Below, piece after piece: positions 9,401-17,506 of a DNA stretch of 64,000 bases (positions within the stretch are counted from its first letter, which is position 1; each line of letters starts with the position of its first letter). This stretch comes from Sinosporangium album (lineage in GTDB: Bacteria > Actinomycetota > Actinomycetes > Streptosporangiales > Streptosporangiaceae). The notes beneath the pieces are model-generated. The model ran no database searches, was not told where the DNA came from, and saw nothing but the letters and a program-made list of their open reading frames with translations. The stretch covers positions 236,440 to 300,439 of the forward strand of contig NZ_FNCN01000006.1 in NCBI RefSeq assembly GCF_900100605.1. Reading direction: 5' to 3'. Position numbers and translations under genes: made by a program.

Positions 9401-9763
9401 CAGGTCGAGGCTCAGCAGTTCCGGCGAGATCGGCGGCCCGGCCAGGCGGAGCAGCGCGAAGGGGACGCCGGCGATGAGTAGGGCGAGGACGCACAGCGCG
9501 CCGATGCCGATGAGAATGTCGCCCGCGGTACGGCGGGGCCTGATGCGCACGGGCGTCCGCGACACCGGGCGGCCGGGCCGCATGCCCCGGTCCGCCACAC
9601 GGCCGTCACCGGCCCGGCTGTCACCCACACGGCCGTCACCGGCCCGGCCGTCCGCCGCGCGACCGTCCCGCCCGCGACTGTCCTTCACTCGCCCGTCCCG
9701 CCCGCGACCGTCCCTCATGCGATCGTCCGGCGTGCGGCGGTCCGATGGACGCCTGTCCCCCAT
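6494..9763 (-). CDS. Membrane LysM-BTAD protein of the Tad locus
   Basis: 1089 residues from ATG 9763, preferred over GTG 9772 because GGAGGTGA lies 6 nt before it. Layout: Arg/Asp/Gly repeats (RDGR/ADGR units, about 1-55); three hydrophobic helices (about 75-190); a LysM-like domain (about 225-295; SLWEIADKCLGDGRRYGEIY and PGWVLDMP); a Gln/Asp-rich linker; a fourth helix (about 474-495); a long cytoplasmic part; and a C-terminal winged-helix-like/BTAD TPR region (about 890-1075; VRTDWSLFQELVRR). BTAD normally belongs to SARP/AfsR transcription factors, LysM binds glycan. The fusion could report envelope or pilus state to the cytoplasm (inference). Confidence 0.85.
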   Translation of the reverse strand: MGDRRPSDRRTPDDRMRDGRGRDGRVKDSRGRDGRAADGRAGDGRVGDSRAGDGRVADRGMRPGRPVSRTPVRIRPRRTAGDILIGIGALCVLALLIAGVPFALLRLAGPPISPELLSLDLLSSQVGMSTVIAILVLLVWLAWLQLVVCVIVEVYAGVRRVGMPARVPLSGGTQALANRLVSAALLLFTASAVVFPMVKANSGPPPSPSAIASALAAPVAEEDRDRPSLSPVKKAKKVYVVQPPHGRHHESLWEIADKCLGDGRRYGEIYRLNQHKEQPDGSKLQIADLIRPGWVLDMPDDAVNVHIVPSEQPRSATLDRHPGKPAELDGKTDYLTPGDARGGTTAQAEDATRVAGASGPASDSPSAASDGVRQAPGDADRTLNYQDYVVEYTEQRPTVDAGALAVQDNTGGDGANPGAEHHRHLSELQRVDREPAVQNAETAQTSQDERAGRVGQNDQTDQTESGGARLEPLDYLAGASLAAAGLLVVLGRRRREQMWHRAFGHRIARPREEAAEAETALRLGADAPGSRMLDVGLRVLGRELAAQGRTPPTIYAAHLSAASLDLWIHPPQQDAPEPWTAHDGGQVWRLAALDGRMLDERTAADAAAPYPGLVSIGTDGRGRVLVDLEAAQGLIGIHGPQTTAALAALAVELATNRWSDRMRLTLVGFGEELSAIAPERIRCVSSIGEALPEFEKRAVDILPDQVLTGRVHSRAADPAWPPHYLLSAVAPTEEEAARLAILARTGTRSATGYLIAGNLPHATWTWEITADGLTRIDALGFEVDAQLLPKRDYSALVELFKTARRLDGEPMPVVAAPDTPISIRAPEIEVRILGPIELEGVGPLEEGRLPLAQELVVYLSTHPGGVHPVVLGGVLWPRGVHADVRDSAIARVADWLSADGRGRPHLSTDESGRLKLGPEVRTDWSLFQELVRRSHSDAPARTNLLERALSLVRGPLMASRPKDRYAWLASDDLEYNVIAEVADAAHRLFEIRLAADQPVAAVAAVRAGLLLAADDEALWRDLLRGTYATGDAARLRAVADALHRRAASHPYGGGMSPETESLIDELLPSWRVTPFPSTSAAPPAREDAG

Positions 9764-9831
9764 GTCCCTCACCTCCCCTCGCCTGTCGCCGTCCGGGCCC
9801 CTGCCCGATGTCCCGCTTCTCCCCCTGGTGG

Positions 9832-10275
9832 TCAGGGTGCCTCCTCTCCGAGATCAGGTCCGGCTGTGGCCTCACCTTCCATCTCTCCGCCGGAAAAGCC
9901 AAGAGCCGAGAGGAAGAAAGCCTCCCACCGCACCCGCACCGCGACCGTGACCTGCGTCTGCCCGGATCCGACCGAGCAGTCGCCCGTGCTCACGCCGTCG
10001 TCGCCGTGCTCCTCGATGATCTCGCGGGCACGCGCGCACGGTTGTCCGCCACCGAGCAGTCTCGCCTGGTTTGTCCGCCGTAGGTGGTCGACGTCGAGTT
10101 CGTCGGCCGCGGCGCGGGCCGCCTGCTCGGCGATGTCGGCGGCGCGCAGCTTGGCGTTGATGGTGGCGCCGCCGTCCACGAGCAGTCCGGCGAGGAGGAA
10201 GACGACCACGGAGAAGATGACGGTGAAGACCGACATCGACCCCCGGTCGGCGGCGCGGCGGCGATCCGCGTTCAC
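9832..10275 (-). CDS. TadG-like pilus assembly protein
   Basis: 147 residues from GTG 10275, which overlaps the upstream stop by GTGA and has AGGAGG 5 nt before it. A short basic leader ends in RG, then SMSVFTVIFSVVVFLLAGLLVDGG forms a membrane helix, followed by KLRAADIAEQAARAAADEL, typical of TadG-like proteins. The Glu normally found at position +5 after the RG site is replaced by Phe, so it may be anchored rather than assembled. A Cys-containing extracytoplasmic domain follows. Third in the row of pseudopilin-like genes. Confidence 0.8.
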   Translation of the reverse strand: MNADRRRAADRGSMSVFTVIFSVVVFLLAGLLVDGGATINAKLRAADIAEQAARAAADELDVDHLRRTNQARLLGGGQPCARAREIIEEHGDDGVSTGDCSVGSGQTQVTVAVRVRWEAFFLSALGFSGGEMEGEATAGPDLGEEAP

Positions 10276-10673
10276 TCCATCCTCCTGAACCGCTCCAGCG
10301 GGACGACGGAGGTGCCGGTCATGCGCTGGGAGACGCCGAGGAAGCCCAGGTTCAACTCGCAGCTCACCTCGGCCCGCACATGTCCGCCTTGGAGCACTCT
10401 GGACCAGCGCAGAGAGGTTTCCGGGGAGTCGCACTGCTTCGACAGCACCGCGCGGGCGGTGCGTTCGGCGGCGTCCTCGCCGTCGGCGGTGGAACGTTCG
10501 ACGGAGGCGGCGCGGGCCGCGTCCCTGGCGGCGCCGTTCACCTCGCCCTGGGCTTCGACGATGCGGCCGGCAGCGACGAGGAACAGCAGGAACAGCACGA
10601 ACACCGGCGCGAGCATGACCGCCTCGGCGGACATGGACCCGCGTTCGGCGTCCCTCCGTCCCCTCAACCGCAC
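10272..10673 (-). CDS. TadE-like pseudopilin 2
   Basis: 133 residues from GTG 10673. It has a short basic leader ending RG, then SMSAEAVMLAPVFVLFLLFLV with Glu at +5, the pattern processed by prepilin peptidase in Flp/TadE proteins. The extracytoplasmic part begins with AARDAARAAS and contains two Cys. It overlaps the upstream TadE gene by 10 nt and the downstream TadG-like gene by 4 nt. It likely forms part of the minor pilin complex that primes Flp fibre assembly. Confidence 0.83.
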   Translation of the reverse strand: MRLRGRRDAERGSMSAEAVMLAPVFVLFLLFLVAAGRIVEAQGEVNGAARDAARAASVERSTADGEDAAERTARAVLSKQCDSPETSLRWSRVLQGGHVRAEVSCELNLGFLGVSQRMTGTSVVPLERFRRME

Positions 10674-11092
10674 GAGTCGCTCCCGTCATCGGGCCTGAAG
10701 CACTCCACCGGTCCGCCGAACCTCGCCGTGACCGTGAACGTGGTGTCGGGGAGCAGCGGCACGACCTGCACCGCCGTACCGGTCACCTCCACTCCTCGCT
10801 GATCGCCCTCCTCCCACGCCCGCGCCGTGGCGCCGCGCAGGAGGCTCGGCCCAATGGCGCGCACGATCTGTACGGCACGGGCCTCGGCATCGGCCTGCCA
10901 TCCCCCGGCCTCGGGGCCCGCCACGCGGGCGAAGCGGGCGCCCTCCCTGGCCGCCGCGTCCGCCACCTGGCGGCCGTGGAACCAGAGCGCGAACTGGACG
11001 ATGAGCAGCACCACGGCGAGGATCACGGGCATCAGCATCGCGAGTTCGACGACGGTGGCTCCCCGGTCGCGCCGTGCGCCGCGGCGGGTCAC
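10664..11092 (-). CDS. TadE-like pseudopilin 1
   Basis: 142 residues from GTG 11092, in a GTGA overlap with the pilin gene. The leader ends RDRG, then ATVVELAMLMPVILAVVLLI gives the membrane helix with Glu at +5. DAAAREGARFARV is the TadE signature after the helix. The C-terminal domain ends in a short Cys-containing tail (CFRPDDGSDSCG). It is probably a minor pseudopilin cleaved by a prepilin peptidase encoded outside this window. Confidence 0.85.
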   Translation of the reverse strand: MTRRGARRDRGATVVELAMLMPVILAVVLLIVQFALWFHGRQVADAAAREGARFARVAGPEAGGWQADAEARAVQIVRAIGPSLLRGATARAWEEGDQRGVEVTGTAVQVVPLLPDTTFTVTARFGGPVECFRPDDGSDSCG

Positions 11093-11331
11093 CGGTCCCG
11101 CTGCCCGTTTCCGCCGCCGCCACCGCCGCCGAAGGTGTTCTCCAGTTCGGCCTGCTGGCTTTCGACCAGGTTCTGGATGAGTGTGGCGAGGCCGAGGGCG
11201 ACACCGGCGATGATCGCGGTGATGATCACCCATTCGACGGCGGAGGCGCCCTTGGAGGGGGCGTTCCGCGCGCGTTCCACGCGGACGGCTATCGCCGCCT
11301 TGGCGTACACGATCCACGGATGGTTCAGCAT
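11089..11331 (-). CDS. Flp-type major pilin
   Basis: 80 residues. A 26-29 residue basic leader ends SKG, followed by ASAVEWVIITAIIAGVALG; cleavage after Gly puts Glu at +5 of the mature pilin, as in Flp pilins. The mature protein is about 50 residues with a hydrophobic helix and an unusual poly-Gly tail (GGGGGGG). The ATG overlaps the TadC stop by one base (TAATG), so translation is coupled. It is the likely structural subunit of the fibre. Confidence 0.87.
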   Translation of the reverse strand: MLNHPWIVYAKAAIAVRVERARNAPSKGASAVEWVIITAIIAGVALGLATLIQNLVESQQAELENTFGGGGGGGNGQRDR

Positions 11332-12272
11332 TACAACCCCAACATCTTCATCGCTGCCGGAAAACTGATAAACACCACGAACCCCGCGCAGAGCAGCAAC
11401 TGGGCGACCAGCATGGACTGAGACCGCTCACCGGCCCGGCCCTCGATCTCGGCGAGCTCGCGCCTGCGCAGCGTCGCCGCACGCGCCGACAGCGACGCGC
11501 GGATCTTCGCCCCGTCGTCGGCCACCAGCCCGAGCGCCGCCGACAGGTCGCGCAGCTCGTCCACGTTGATCTCCTCGCCCAGTTGGCCGAGCGCCTGCCA
11601 CGGGGTGATCCCGACGATGCGGGCGCTCGACAGAGCCTCCCGGATGCGGGACATCGCCCAGTTGGACCCGGACACGTCGCCGGAATCCCCGGTGTCCCCC
11701 ACGGACACCGCCATCATCAGGGCCTCGGGCACGCCTCGGCCTCCGGCCAGGTTCATCGCGACCAGGTCGAGGAACGCCCCCACGACATGCCGGAAATCCT
11801 GGCGGCGGGCCGCCGCGTCCCGGCGCGTCTGGACATCGGGGAGCATGAAGAACACCGCCGCCGCGGCCAGCGCCGCCCACAGCGGGATCGACACCGACAC
11901 GCCCCACCCCATGAGGGCCAGCCAGCCGAGCAGAATGGGGAAGGCCAGCAGGCCCGACGCGCCGAGCAGCGCCTTGGTCGCCAGGAAACCTTCGAACGAG
12001 CGGCCGAGCAGCGCCAGGTCCGCCTTGAGCGACCTGATCTCCCATCCGCGCGCCGCGTAGAACTGCGCGAGCCTGGCCCCGAGGTTGCGCCGGAAGGCGC
12101 CGACCTCCTCGTCGGCGAGGACGAGCTGGAGCCGGGGGCCGTCCGTGCCCTCCCGCGCGGCGTCCAGAGCGAGCAGCCGCGACACGAGGCTGGGTCTGGC
12201 GGGGAACAGCGCCCGCAGCAGGAGGAAGATCCCGAGCCCGAGCACGGCACCGGCGAGCAGCGTTTCCGTCAC
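11331..12272 (-). CDS. tadC: Tad inner-membrane platform protein TadC
   Basis: 313 residues with an N-terminal hydrophobic helix, two central helices (about 105-150), a cytoplasmic type II secretion F-like domain and a C-terminal helix (LLLCAGFVVFISFP). GRGVPEALMMAV and the LGQLGEEINVDELRDL region are typical of TadC. It forms, with TadB, the membrane platform moved by the TadA ATPase. Its GTG start overlaps the TadB stop by 4 nt. Confidence 0.88.
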   Translation of the reverse strand: MTETLLAGAVLGLGIFLLLRALFPARPSLVSRLLALDAAREGTDGPRLQLVLADEEVGAFRRNLGARLAQFYAARGWEIRSLKADLALLGRSFEGFLATKALLGASGLLAFPILLGWLALMGWGVSVSIPLWAALAAAAVFFMLPDVQTRRDAAARRQDFRHVVGAFLDLVAMNLAGGRGVPEALMMAVSVGDTGDSGDVSGSNWAMSRIREALSSARIVGITPWQALGQLGEEINVDELRDLSAALGLVADDGAKIRASLSARAATLRRRELAEIEGRAGERSQSMLVAQLLLCAGFVVFISFPAAMKMLGL

Positions 12273-13222
12273 CTGGCCACCTCCCCGACCCGCTCCGGCC
12301 GTTCGGGCCGGTCAGACCGGTCCGGGCGTTCGGGCCGGTCCGGGCGCTCGGCGCGTTCGGTGAACCGGCCGAGTAGCCGCGCCGGCTTGTCGAACCGCGC
12401 GAGCCTGCGCATCCACACGAAGCCCGCGCCGAACAGCCCGGCCACCACGACGAGTACGGCCTGCCCGAGCAGGTTGTCGTACTCGGCGACGTAGCTCGGG
12501 TTGAACACGATCAGCGTGGCCGCGAAGGCGATGGCCGTACCGATCACGATCTGCACGCTGCGCCGGGTCGAGCGGCGCTCGGCCTCGACGCGGCGGCGCA
12601 TGTCGAGCTCCTCGCGGGCCGACACGGCGAGCGCGGACAGCACGTCGCGCATGCCGGGGCCGCGGAGCTTGGCGTTGAGGATGAGGGCGGCGATCACCAG
12701 GTCGGCGGACGGGTCGTCCAGCTCGTCGGCGAACATCCGCAGTGCGTCGGGCAGCGGCATGCGCGTGTGCAGCCGGTCGACCAGGGACCGCAGATGCGGT
12801 CTGAGCATCGGCGCGGCGGCGCGGATCGACGACGGGATGGCCTGCTCCAGACCCGCGGCCCCGGCGATGGTGTCGCGCAGCGACTCGGTCCAGGCGGCGA
12901 GCCCCTCCAGCCGCTTCATCGCGGCCCGCTCCTCGCCCGCGCCGCCGGACAGCCCGCGCCAGCCCAGCACGAGCAGTACGGCTCCCACCGCCATCACCGG
13001 CCACCCGGTCACCACCAGGACGACGACCGCGGCGATGGAGGCGACAGCCGTACGGGTGGACAGGACCCGGACCAGCTCCCGCCGGCGCGCCTTGCGGTCG
13101 GCGGCCTCCGGGCGGGGGCGGATGCCGCGGATCGCCATGACGAGGAGGAACAGCCCTCCGCCCGCCAGGGCGCCGGCGAACAGCGCCATCGGGTCGAGCA
13201 GACCTGGAGGTACCGGGATCAC
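12269..13222 (-). CDS. tadB: Tad inner-membrane platform protein TadB
   Basis: 317 residues from GTG 13222 (GTGA overlap with tadA); GTG 13228 is an in-frame alternative. Helices lie near the N-terminus and about 60-90, with a T2SF domain containing AAGLEQAIPSSI and ILNAKLRGPGM, then two C-terminal helices. The last 30 residues are an Arg/Pro/Glu/Asp repeat (RPDRPERPDRSDRPERPER) from a short tandem DNA repeat at about 12290-12360, which is not a usual part of TadB. It partners TadC in the platform. Confidence 0.87.
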   Translation of the reverse strand: MIPVPPGLLDPMALFAGALAGGGLFLLVMAIRGIRPRPEAADRKARRRELVRVLSTRTAVASIAAVVVLVVTGWPVMAVGAVLLVLGWRGLSGGAGEERAAMKRLEGLAAWTESLRDTIAGAAGLEQAIPSSIRAAAPMLRPHLRSLVDRLHTRMPLPDALRMFADELDDPSADLVIAALILNAKLRGPGMRDVLSALAVSAREELDMRRRVEAERRSTRRSVQIVIGTAIAFAATLIVFNPSYVAEYDNLLGQAVLVVVAGLFGAGFVWMRRLARFDKPARLLGRFTERAERPDRPERPDRSDRPERPERVGEVAR

Positions 13223-14523
13223 CCCCACCCCCCTGGCGAGTAGCCGTGGGCCGCCAGCTCGTCCAGGCAGGAGATCGGCGCGTGCGGCAGGGCCGGGCCG
13301 TAGTCGGACGGCGCGAACACCTCCGACGACAGCACCCGCCCGTCGCAGCCGGTCACCTCGCGGATGCTCGACACGAACCTGCGCAGGGTGCCGCCCGCGG
13401 CGTATTCGTTGCGCTTCTCGATGAAGACCACGAAGTCGATCGCTCCGGCGATCAGCATGTGGCTCGCCTCGATGGGGAGCCTCTCGTTCGCTTGGAGCGC
13501 GTACGTCGCGATGCGGTTGAAGACCTCCATGCTGGAGTTCGCGTGGATCGTGGACAGCGACCCGTCGTTGCCCTGCGTCATCGCGTTCAGCATCGTCACG
13601 ATCTCGTCGCCGAGCACCTCGCCGACGATGACGCGGCTGGGGTTCATGCGCAGGCTCCGCCGTACGAGCTCCGCCATGCTGATCTCGCCCTGCCCCTCGG
13701 CGTTGGGGAGGCGCTGCTCGAAGGCGACGACGTTCGGGTGCAGCTCGGCGAACTGGTCGAGGCCCAGTTCGAGGGCACGTTCGACGGTGATGAGCCGTTC
13801 GTACGGAGGGATCTCGTTGGCCAGCGCCCGCAGCAGTGTCGTCTTGCCGGCGTTCGTGGAACCCGCGATCATGATGTTCTTGCGTGCCGCGACCGCGGCC
13901 GACAGGAAGCGGCCCACCTCCGGGGATACGGTGCCGTTGCCCACGAGGTCGCTGAGGAAGACCTTGCCGAGGCGGGCACGGCGGATCGACACGGCCGGGC
14001 GCACGGTGACGTCCATGACCGCCGACAGGCGGGACCCGTCGGGCAGGCGCAGGTCGAGCTGCGGGTTCGCGGTGTCGAACGGCCTGCTCGACAGGCCGCT
14101 GTAGGCCGCGAGGATCTGGATCAGCTCGATCAGCTCCTCGTCGGACTCCGCCACCGGCTCGTGCATGAGCTCCTGGCCGTCGGCGTAGCCGACGAAGACC
14201 CGGTCGCAGCCGTTGATGTCGATGTTCTCGACGTCGGAGTCGTCGAGGAGCGGCTGCAGCCGGCCCACGCCGAACAGCGCGGCGTGGATGCCCGCCGCGA
14301 GCCCTTCCTCCTCCTCGGCGGTCGGCGGCGTACGGCCTACGCCGATCTCGCCGCGCGCGAACTCCTCCAGCACCTGCGCGATCAGCGCCCTGGCAAACTG
14401 CCGCTCGTCCTCGCCGGTCATCGGCGGCAGGCCGCTCGCCTGGTCGAGTCTGCGCTGGTGCGCCAGCCGGTCGCCGACCTCCTGCCGGAACCGCTTCACC
14501 AGCGCGTGGTCGATGATGCTCAC
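13219..14523 (-). CDS. tadA: Tad secretion ATPase TadA/CpaF
   Basis: 434 residues, the usual CpaF length. Walker A is GSTNAGKTTLL (about 217-227), Walker B is RVIVGEVLGDE (about 295), and a His box is STIHANS. The N-terminal domain includes ENIDINGCDRVFVGYADG, typical of CpaF. It is a hexameric secretion ATPase that powers Flp fibre extension and perhaps retraction. The start is GTG 14523 with only a weak upstream purine run; it lies 28 nt after the stop of the TadZ-like gene. Confidence 0.93.
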   Translation of the reverse strand: MSIIDHALVKRFRQEVGDRLAHQRRLDQASGLPPMTGEDERQFARALIAQVLEEFARGEIGVGRTPPTAEEEEGLAAGIHAALFGVGRLQPLLDDSDVENIDINGCDRVFVGYADGQELMHEPVAESDEELIELIQILAAYSGLSSRPFDTANPQLDLRLPDGSRLSAVMDVTVRPAVSIRRARLGKVFLSDLVGNGTVSPEVGRFLSAAVAARKNIMIAGSTNAGKTTLLRALANEIPPYERLITVERALELGLDQFAELHPNVVAFEQRLPNAEGQGEISMAELVRRSLRMNPSRVIVGEVLGDEIVTMLNAMTQGNDGSLSTIHANSSMEVFNRIATYALQANERLPIEASHMLIAGAIDFVVFIEKRNEYAAGGTLRRFVSSIREVTGCDGRVLSSEVFAPSDYGPALPHAPISCLDELAAHGYSPGGWG

Positions 14524-14551
14524 CCGGCCCGCCTCTCCGTCCCCGCCGCGC

Positions 14552-15319
14552 TCATCGCGCCGGCTCCGGCGCGCGCACGCTGCTGGCGAGGCGACCGGCC
14601 AGTTCGCGCGCCGTACGGATCAGAAGGGAGCGGTCCAGGCGTCCGCCCCACTGCCCGCCCAGCAGTTCGGCGCCTTTCGGGTCGTAGGCGAGGCCCGCGA
14701 CGAAGGCGACCTCCTTGTTGGTGGCGGCGTTCGTCGCGGCGACGATGCGGCGCACCTCGTCGATCGAGCCGCGGTACTGCCTGCTGTCGGCGATCACCAC
14801 CACGCCCACCTGCGGCCCCTTCTGCATGATCGCGAGACGTTCCCGCAGGTGCGCCACGTGGGGCAGGCTCGCCCGGGTGAACAGCACCACGAGTTCGGCC
14901 TCGGCGATCAGGTCGTTCATCTGCGGGTGCCCGCCGAGCCGGCCGCAGTCGGCCAGCACGTCGGCGTTCGGGAGTGCGGCGAAGGCCCGCCCGAGCGGCC
15001 CCCACATCCATGTCAGCCCGGCCGCCTGTTCGCCGTGCGTCAGCCCGGCCAGCACGTCGAGCCCGCCGATGATCCGCTGCGTGTGCTCGTAGATCTGCTC
15101 CGGCGTGAGACCTCTGCGGGCGGTCGCGCCGAGCGTCAGCAGCCCCCGGCCGGGGTTGAGCATCCCGCCGTCCTCGGCGGGCAGCCGGTAGGCGATGTCG
15201 CCGCCGGCCGGGTCGCACTCGGCCACGAGCACGGGCCGGGGCCACACCGCGCCCAGCGCGGTCGCCGCCGTCGTCACCCCGGGGGCCCCTTTGTCGGCGG
15301 CGAGGACGATCAGCGCCAC
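14552..15319 (-). CDS. TadZ/CpaE-like MinD-family protein
   Basis: 255 residues. The fold is ParA/MinD-like: an N-terminal ALIVLAADKGAPGVTT strand-loop, then AECDPAGGD, DVLADCGRLG and VVVIADS. The P-loop reads KGAPGVTT instead of KGGxGKTT, so the catalytic lysine is Val. Degenerate P-loops are known among TadZ proteins, which localise the pilus apparatus at the cell pole. The GTG start is 1 nt after the cpaB-like stop, with AGGAG about 10 nt upstream. Confidence 0.82.
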   Translation of the reverse strand: MALIVLAADKGAPGVTTAATALGAVWPRPVLVAECDPAGGDIAYRLPAEDGGMLNPGRGLLTLGATARRGLTPEQIYEHTQRIIGGLDVLAGLTHGEQAAGLTWMWGPLGRAFAALPNADVLADCGRLGGHPQMNDLIAEAELVVLFTRASLPHVAHLRERLAIMQKGPQVGVVVIADSRQYRGSIDEVRRIVAATNAATNKEVAFVAGLAYDPKGAELLGGQWGGRLDRSLLIRTARELAGRLASSVRAPEPAR

Positions 15320-15320
15320 G

Positions 15321-16028
15321 TCACCGCGCTCCTGGAAGCTCGGCCAGCGCGATCTCGCCGCTTGAGGCGTAGAGCGTGATGGTGGGGGCGGCGGAGCTGG
15401 CCACGATCACGTTGATCACCCCGTTGCCCCTGCCCTCGGACGGCACCCGATGGACCAGCGCCGCCTGCGCCAGCACTTTCGGTTGTTCACCCGCCCCATT
15501 TCGGCCGGGTACAAAAATCACCTGCACCCGGTCGCCCTCGTCCAATCCCGCCGGCACCTGCCCCGGTTTGAGGGCGAGGCCCACAATCGCCTTGCCCGGG
15601 CCGAGTTCTTCGCTTTCCCTCACCGTCATCTCCTCGGTGAGCAGCGTGCCCGGGAGCAACGTCACCCGGGCGAAAGTCTTCATGACCTCTTCCCGCTCCG
15701 CGAAGGACACATAACCGATGCCCGTATCCGCGATTTGAACCTCTTCCAAAACCTCGGGAGTGAACGGCTGACCTGCACCGACCTGCGCGGAGATGCGGAT
15801 AGCCGAAACCCGGTCGCCGCTGCGTAGAACAAGCAGGGTCGTCGCCAGGGCTCCACCGAGAATCAGCAGTACGGCGAGCGCCGCCAACGCCGGCTTGCGC
15901 TCACGCGGAGGCACGGGCAACTTGCGCGAGGCGGGGCCGGACAGGCCGCCCGGCGCGCCCTTGGCCTGGCCCGAGCCGCCCCCCTGCGGGGTGCGGCCAT
16001 CGCGAACCGGCCTCTCACTGGTCCTCAT
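15321..16028 (-). CDS. CpaB/RcpC-like SAF-domain protein
   Basis: 235 residues, first gene of the Tad operon. A Pro/Gly/Arg-rich cytoplasmic leader (about 1-45), one membrane helix (ALAALAVLLILGGALATTLLV), then a SAF domain (about 75-145) with PFTPEVLEEVQIAD and PGTLLTEEM. The remainder has the beta-rich GDRVQVIFVPG segment. CpaB/RcpC proteins assist Flp pilus assembly at the envelope. The promoter should lie in the AT-richer DNA between 16029 and 16420. Confidence 0.82.
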   Translation of the reverse strand: MRTSERPVRDGRTPQGGGSGQAKGAPGGLSGPASRKLPVPPRERKPALAALAVLLILGGALATTLLVLRSGDRVSAIRISAQVGAGQPFTPEVLEEVQIADTGIGYVSFAEREEVMKTFARVTLLPGTLLTEEMTVRESEELGPGKAIVGLALKPGQVPAGLDEGDRVQVIFVPGRNGAGEQPKVLAQAALVHRVPSEGRGNGVINVIVASSAAPTITLYASSGEIALAELPGAR

Positions 16029-16423
16029 GGGTCGGGGGCTCCCAGAGTCGACGGATCACCCGGGTGATCTCGGAAACTTCAGTTGATCATGTCAGGCGAA
16101 TTGTCGAATTCAAGCCATTATGAGCACCAAAACGGCCGTGCGCGCGACCAATTACGGGGAACCATGCTCAACGGGCAGTCAGACCTCTGTCAATCCCACG
16201 GACCTCGATACCCATTGGCATGACAGCCGCGACATGCGGCGAGATGCATGCTATTTAGCGGCATTTACCCCCTTTGCCAATGATCTCACATTCCCCATGA
16301 GTCACCACTAAACCCCCCAAGACACCAATGTGATCCATATCACAGCGCCCCCGTTGCGTTTGACTGCACAACACATCACACATTCAGCGCTTTTAGGGCA
16401 TAAATCCCAACAAACCCCCCAGC
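16029..16423. other. Gene-free region upstream of the Tad operon
   Basis: About 395 nt with noticeably lower GC than the flanking genes. It must carry the Tad operon promoter on the minus strand. A short plus-strand ORF (16120-16311) has no ribosome site or coding bias and is not called. I see no clear hairpin or operator. Confidence 0.5.
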
Positions 16424-16939
16424 TCAGCGCCGTCGTACGGCACAGCCCCGGCCACCCGGCCCGGCCCCTTGAGGAGAGCCCGCGAGGAGCGACGTTTCAC
16501 CAACGGCCGCGAGCAACTGGATCGGGAACTCCGGATCAGCCTGACCGACCGCGAGTGCAACCCATCGGCCGGCGCCGGGATGCCAGACGGACATCTTCCC
16601 GCTGAGCTGGCAGAGCTCGCTGATCAGCTCAGGCGCCGCGATCTCGCTCTCCACGTAAGGCCACAGGTCGACCACCTCAGGCCGTCCCCAGCGCAACGTC
16701 AGCGCGGTTGCCAGCGTCTCGAAGGCGGCGGCGATCTCTTCCTCTGCCGCCTCGACGACATCCTCGCCGCGGTCGTCCCAGAAGTCCCGGCCGGCCTTGA
16801 GGACGCACATGTGGTGGCGCTGCCCGCTGGAGCGATACCCCTCCCACGTCCCTCCGGGCGGCACCACTCGTTCTTCTTCGCTTGGAAAAGGGCGGGCCAG
16901 CAGGTCGTCGACAGTGGCGAGTCGATCTTCCGTGGTCAT
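16424..16939 (-). CDS. Unknown cytosolic protein
   Basis: 171 residues, acidic, no signal peptide or membrane helix. It contains SSGQRHHMCVLKAGRDFWDD and ends in a basic, Gly/Arg-rich tail. I do not recognise a domain. TAGCCT lies 6 nt upstream of the ATG and there is no ribosome site, consistent with a leaderless mRNA starting at the ATG. It is read alone, convergent with nothing, between the Tad promoter and a 570-nt gap. Confidence 0.6.
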   Translation of the reverse strand: MTTEDRLATVDDLLARPFPSEEERVVPPGGTWEGYRSSGQRHHMCVLKAGRDFWDDRGEDVVEAAEEEIAAAFETLATALTLRWGRPEVVDLWPYVESEIAAPELISELCQLSGKMSVWHPGAGRWVALAVGQADPEFPIQLLAAVGETSLLAGSPQGAGPGGRGCAVRRR

Positions 16940-17506
16940 GCGACGAGGCTAGCCAGAGCGGACCGCACCTGATGCGCGCTCCCCGGAACCGAACTCCTCC
17001 CAGGGTAAATCCCGACATATGCCTTATGTCGAGCGGAGAAAGCGGCTGAGGGCGAATTCAGGCCTGACCAGATTCCCCTTTTACGGGCACGGCACCTTAC
17101 CAAGGCCCCCGGCATCCACCCCCCGGAGCGATCACGCCCGGTTTCCCGGGAACCCCCAGGAGACCCGGAGAATCGGAGACGGAGAGCCCCGGACCGGGCG
17201 GGTGACCAGATCAAGATCGCAACATATCGATCTCGCCCATATCAACAAACGAGCCGACCAGGAGGGAGATAACCGCGACAGCGGCCCCAATTCCGGTAGC
17301 TTATTGTACCGATAAGGAGATGAGCGGATGCCTCATCATCCTGCCGATGACATGGCATTTCCCGGGAACACATCCCAAAAGCGCGTCCCATGAGCACGTC
17401 GGCTGAGTTTCTTACTTCATCCAACGCCCCTCGGTCGGCCGCGTCGGCAGCCGTACGGCCTGACCGCCACCCACAGAGCGGCCAAGGGCTCCCACAAGGA
17501 GGAAAA
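16940..17506. other. Intergenic region before the ThiL-like gene
   Basis: No convincing gene. It holds the putative leaderless promoter of the minus-strand gene at its left end. An inverted repeat (GATGAG, 7 nt, CTCATC) lies at about 17319-17337. I looked for a TPP riboswitch upstream of the ThiL-like gene and do not see its conserved elements. Confidence 0.4.

Noticed and set aside
13246..14829. 527-residue plus-strand frame
   Set aside because: Shadow of tadA; Arg/Val/Leu-rich with no motifs.
16120..16311. 63-residue plus-strand ORF
   Set aside because: No ribosome site, no third-position GC bias.
17000..17506. TPP riboswitch before the ThiL-like gene
   Set aside because: Conserved CUGAGA and pyrophosphate-sensor elements are not found.
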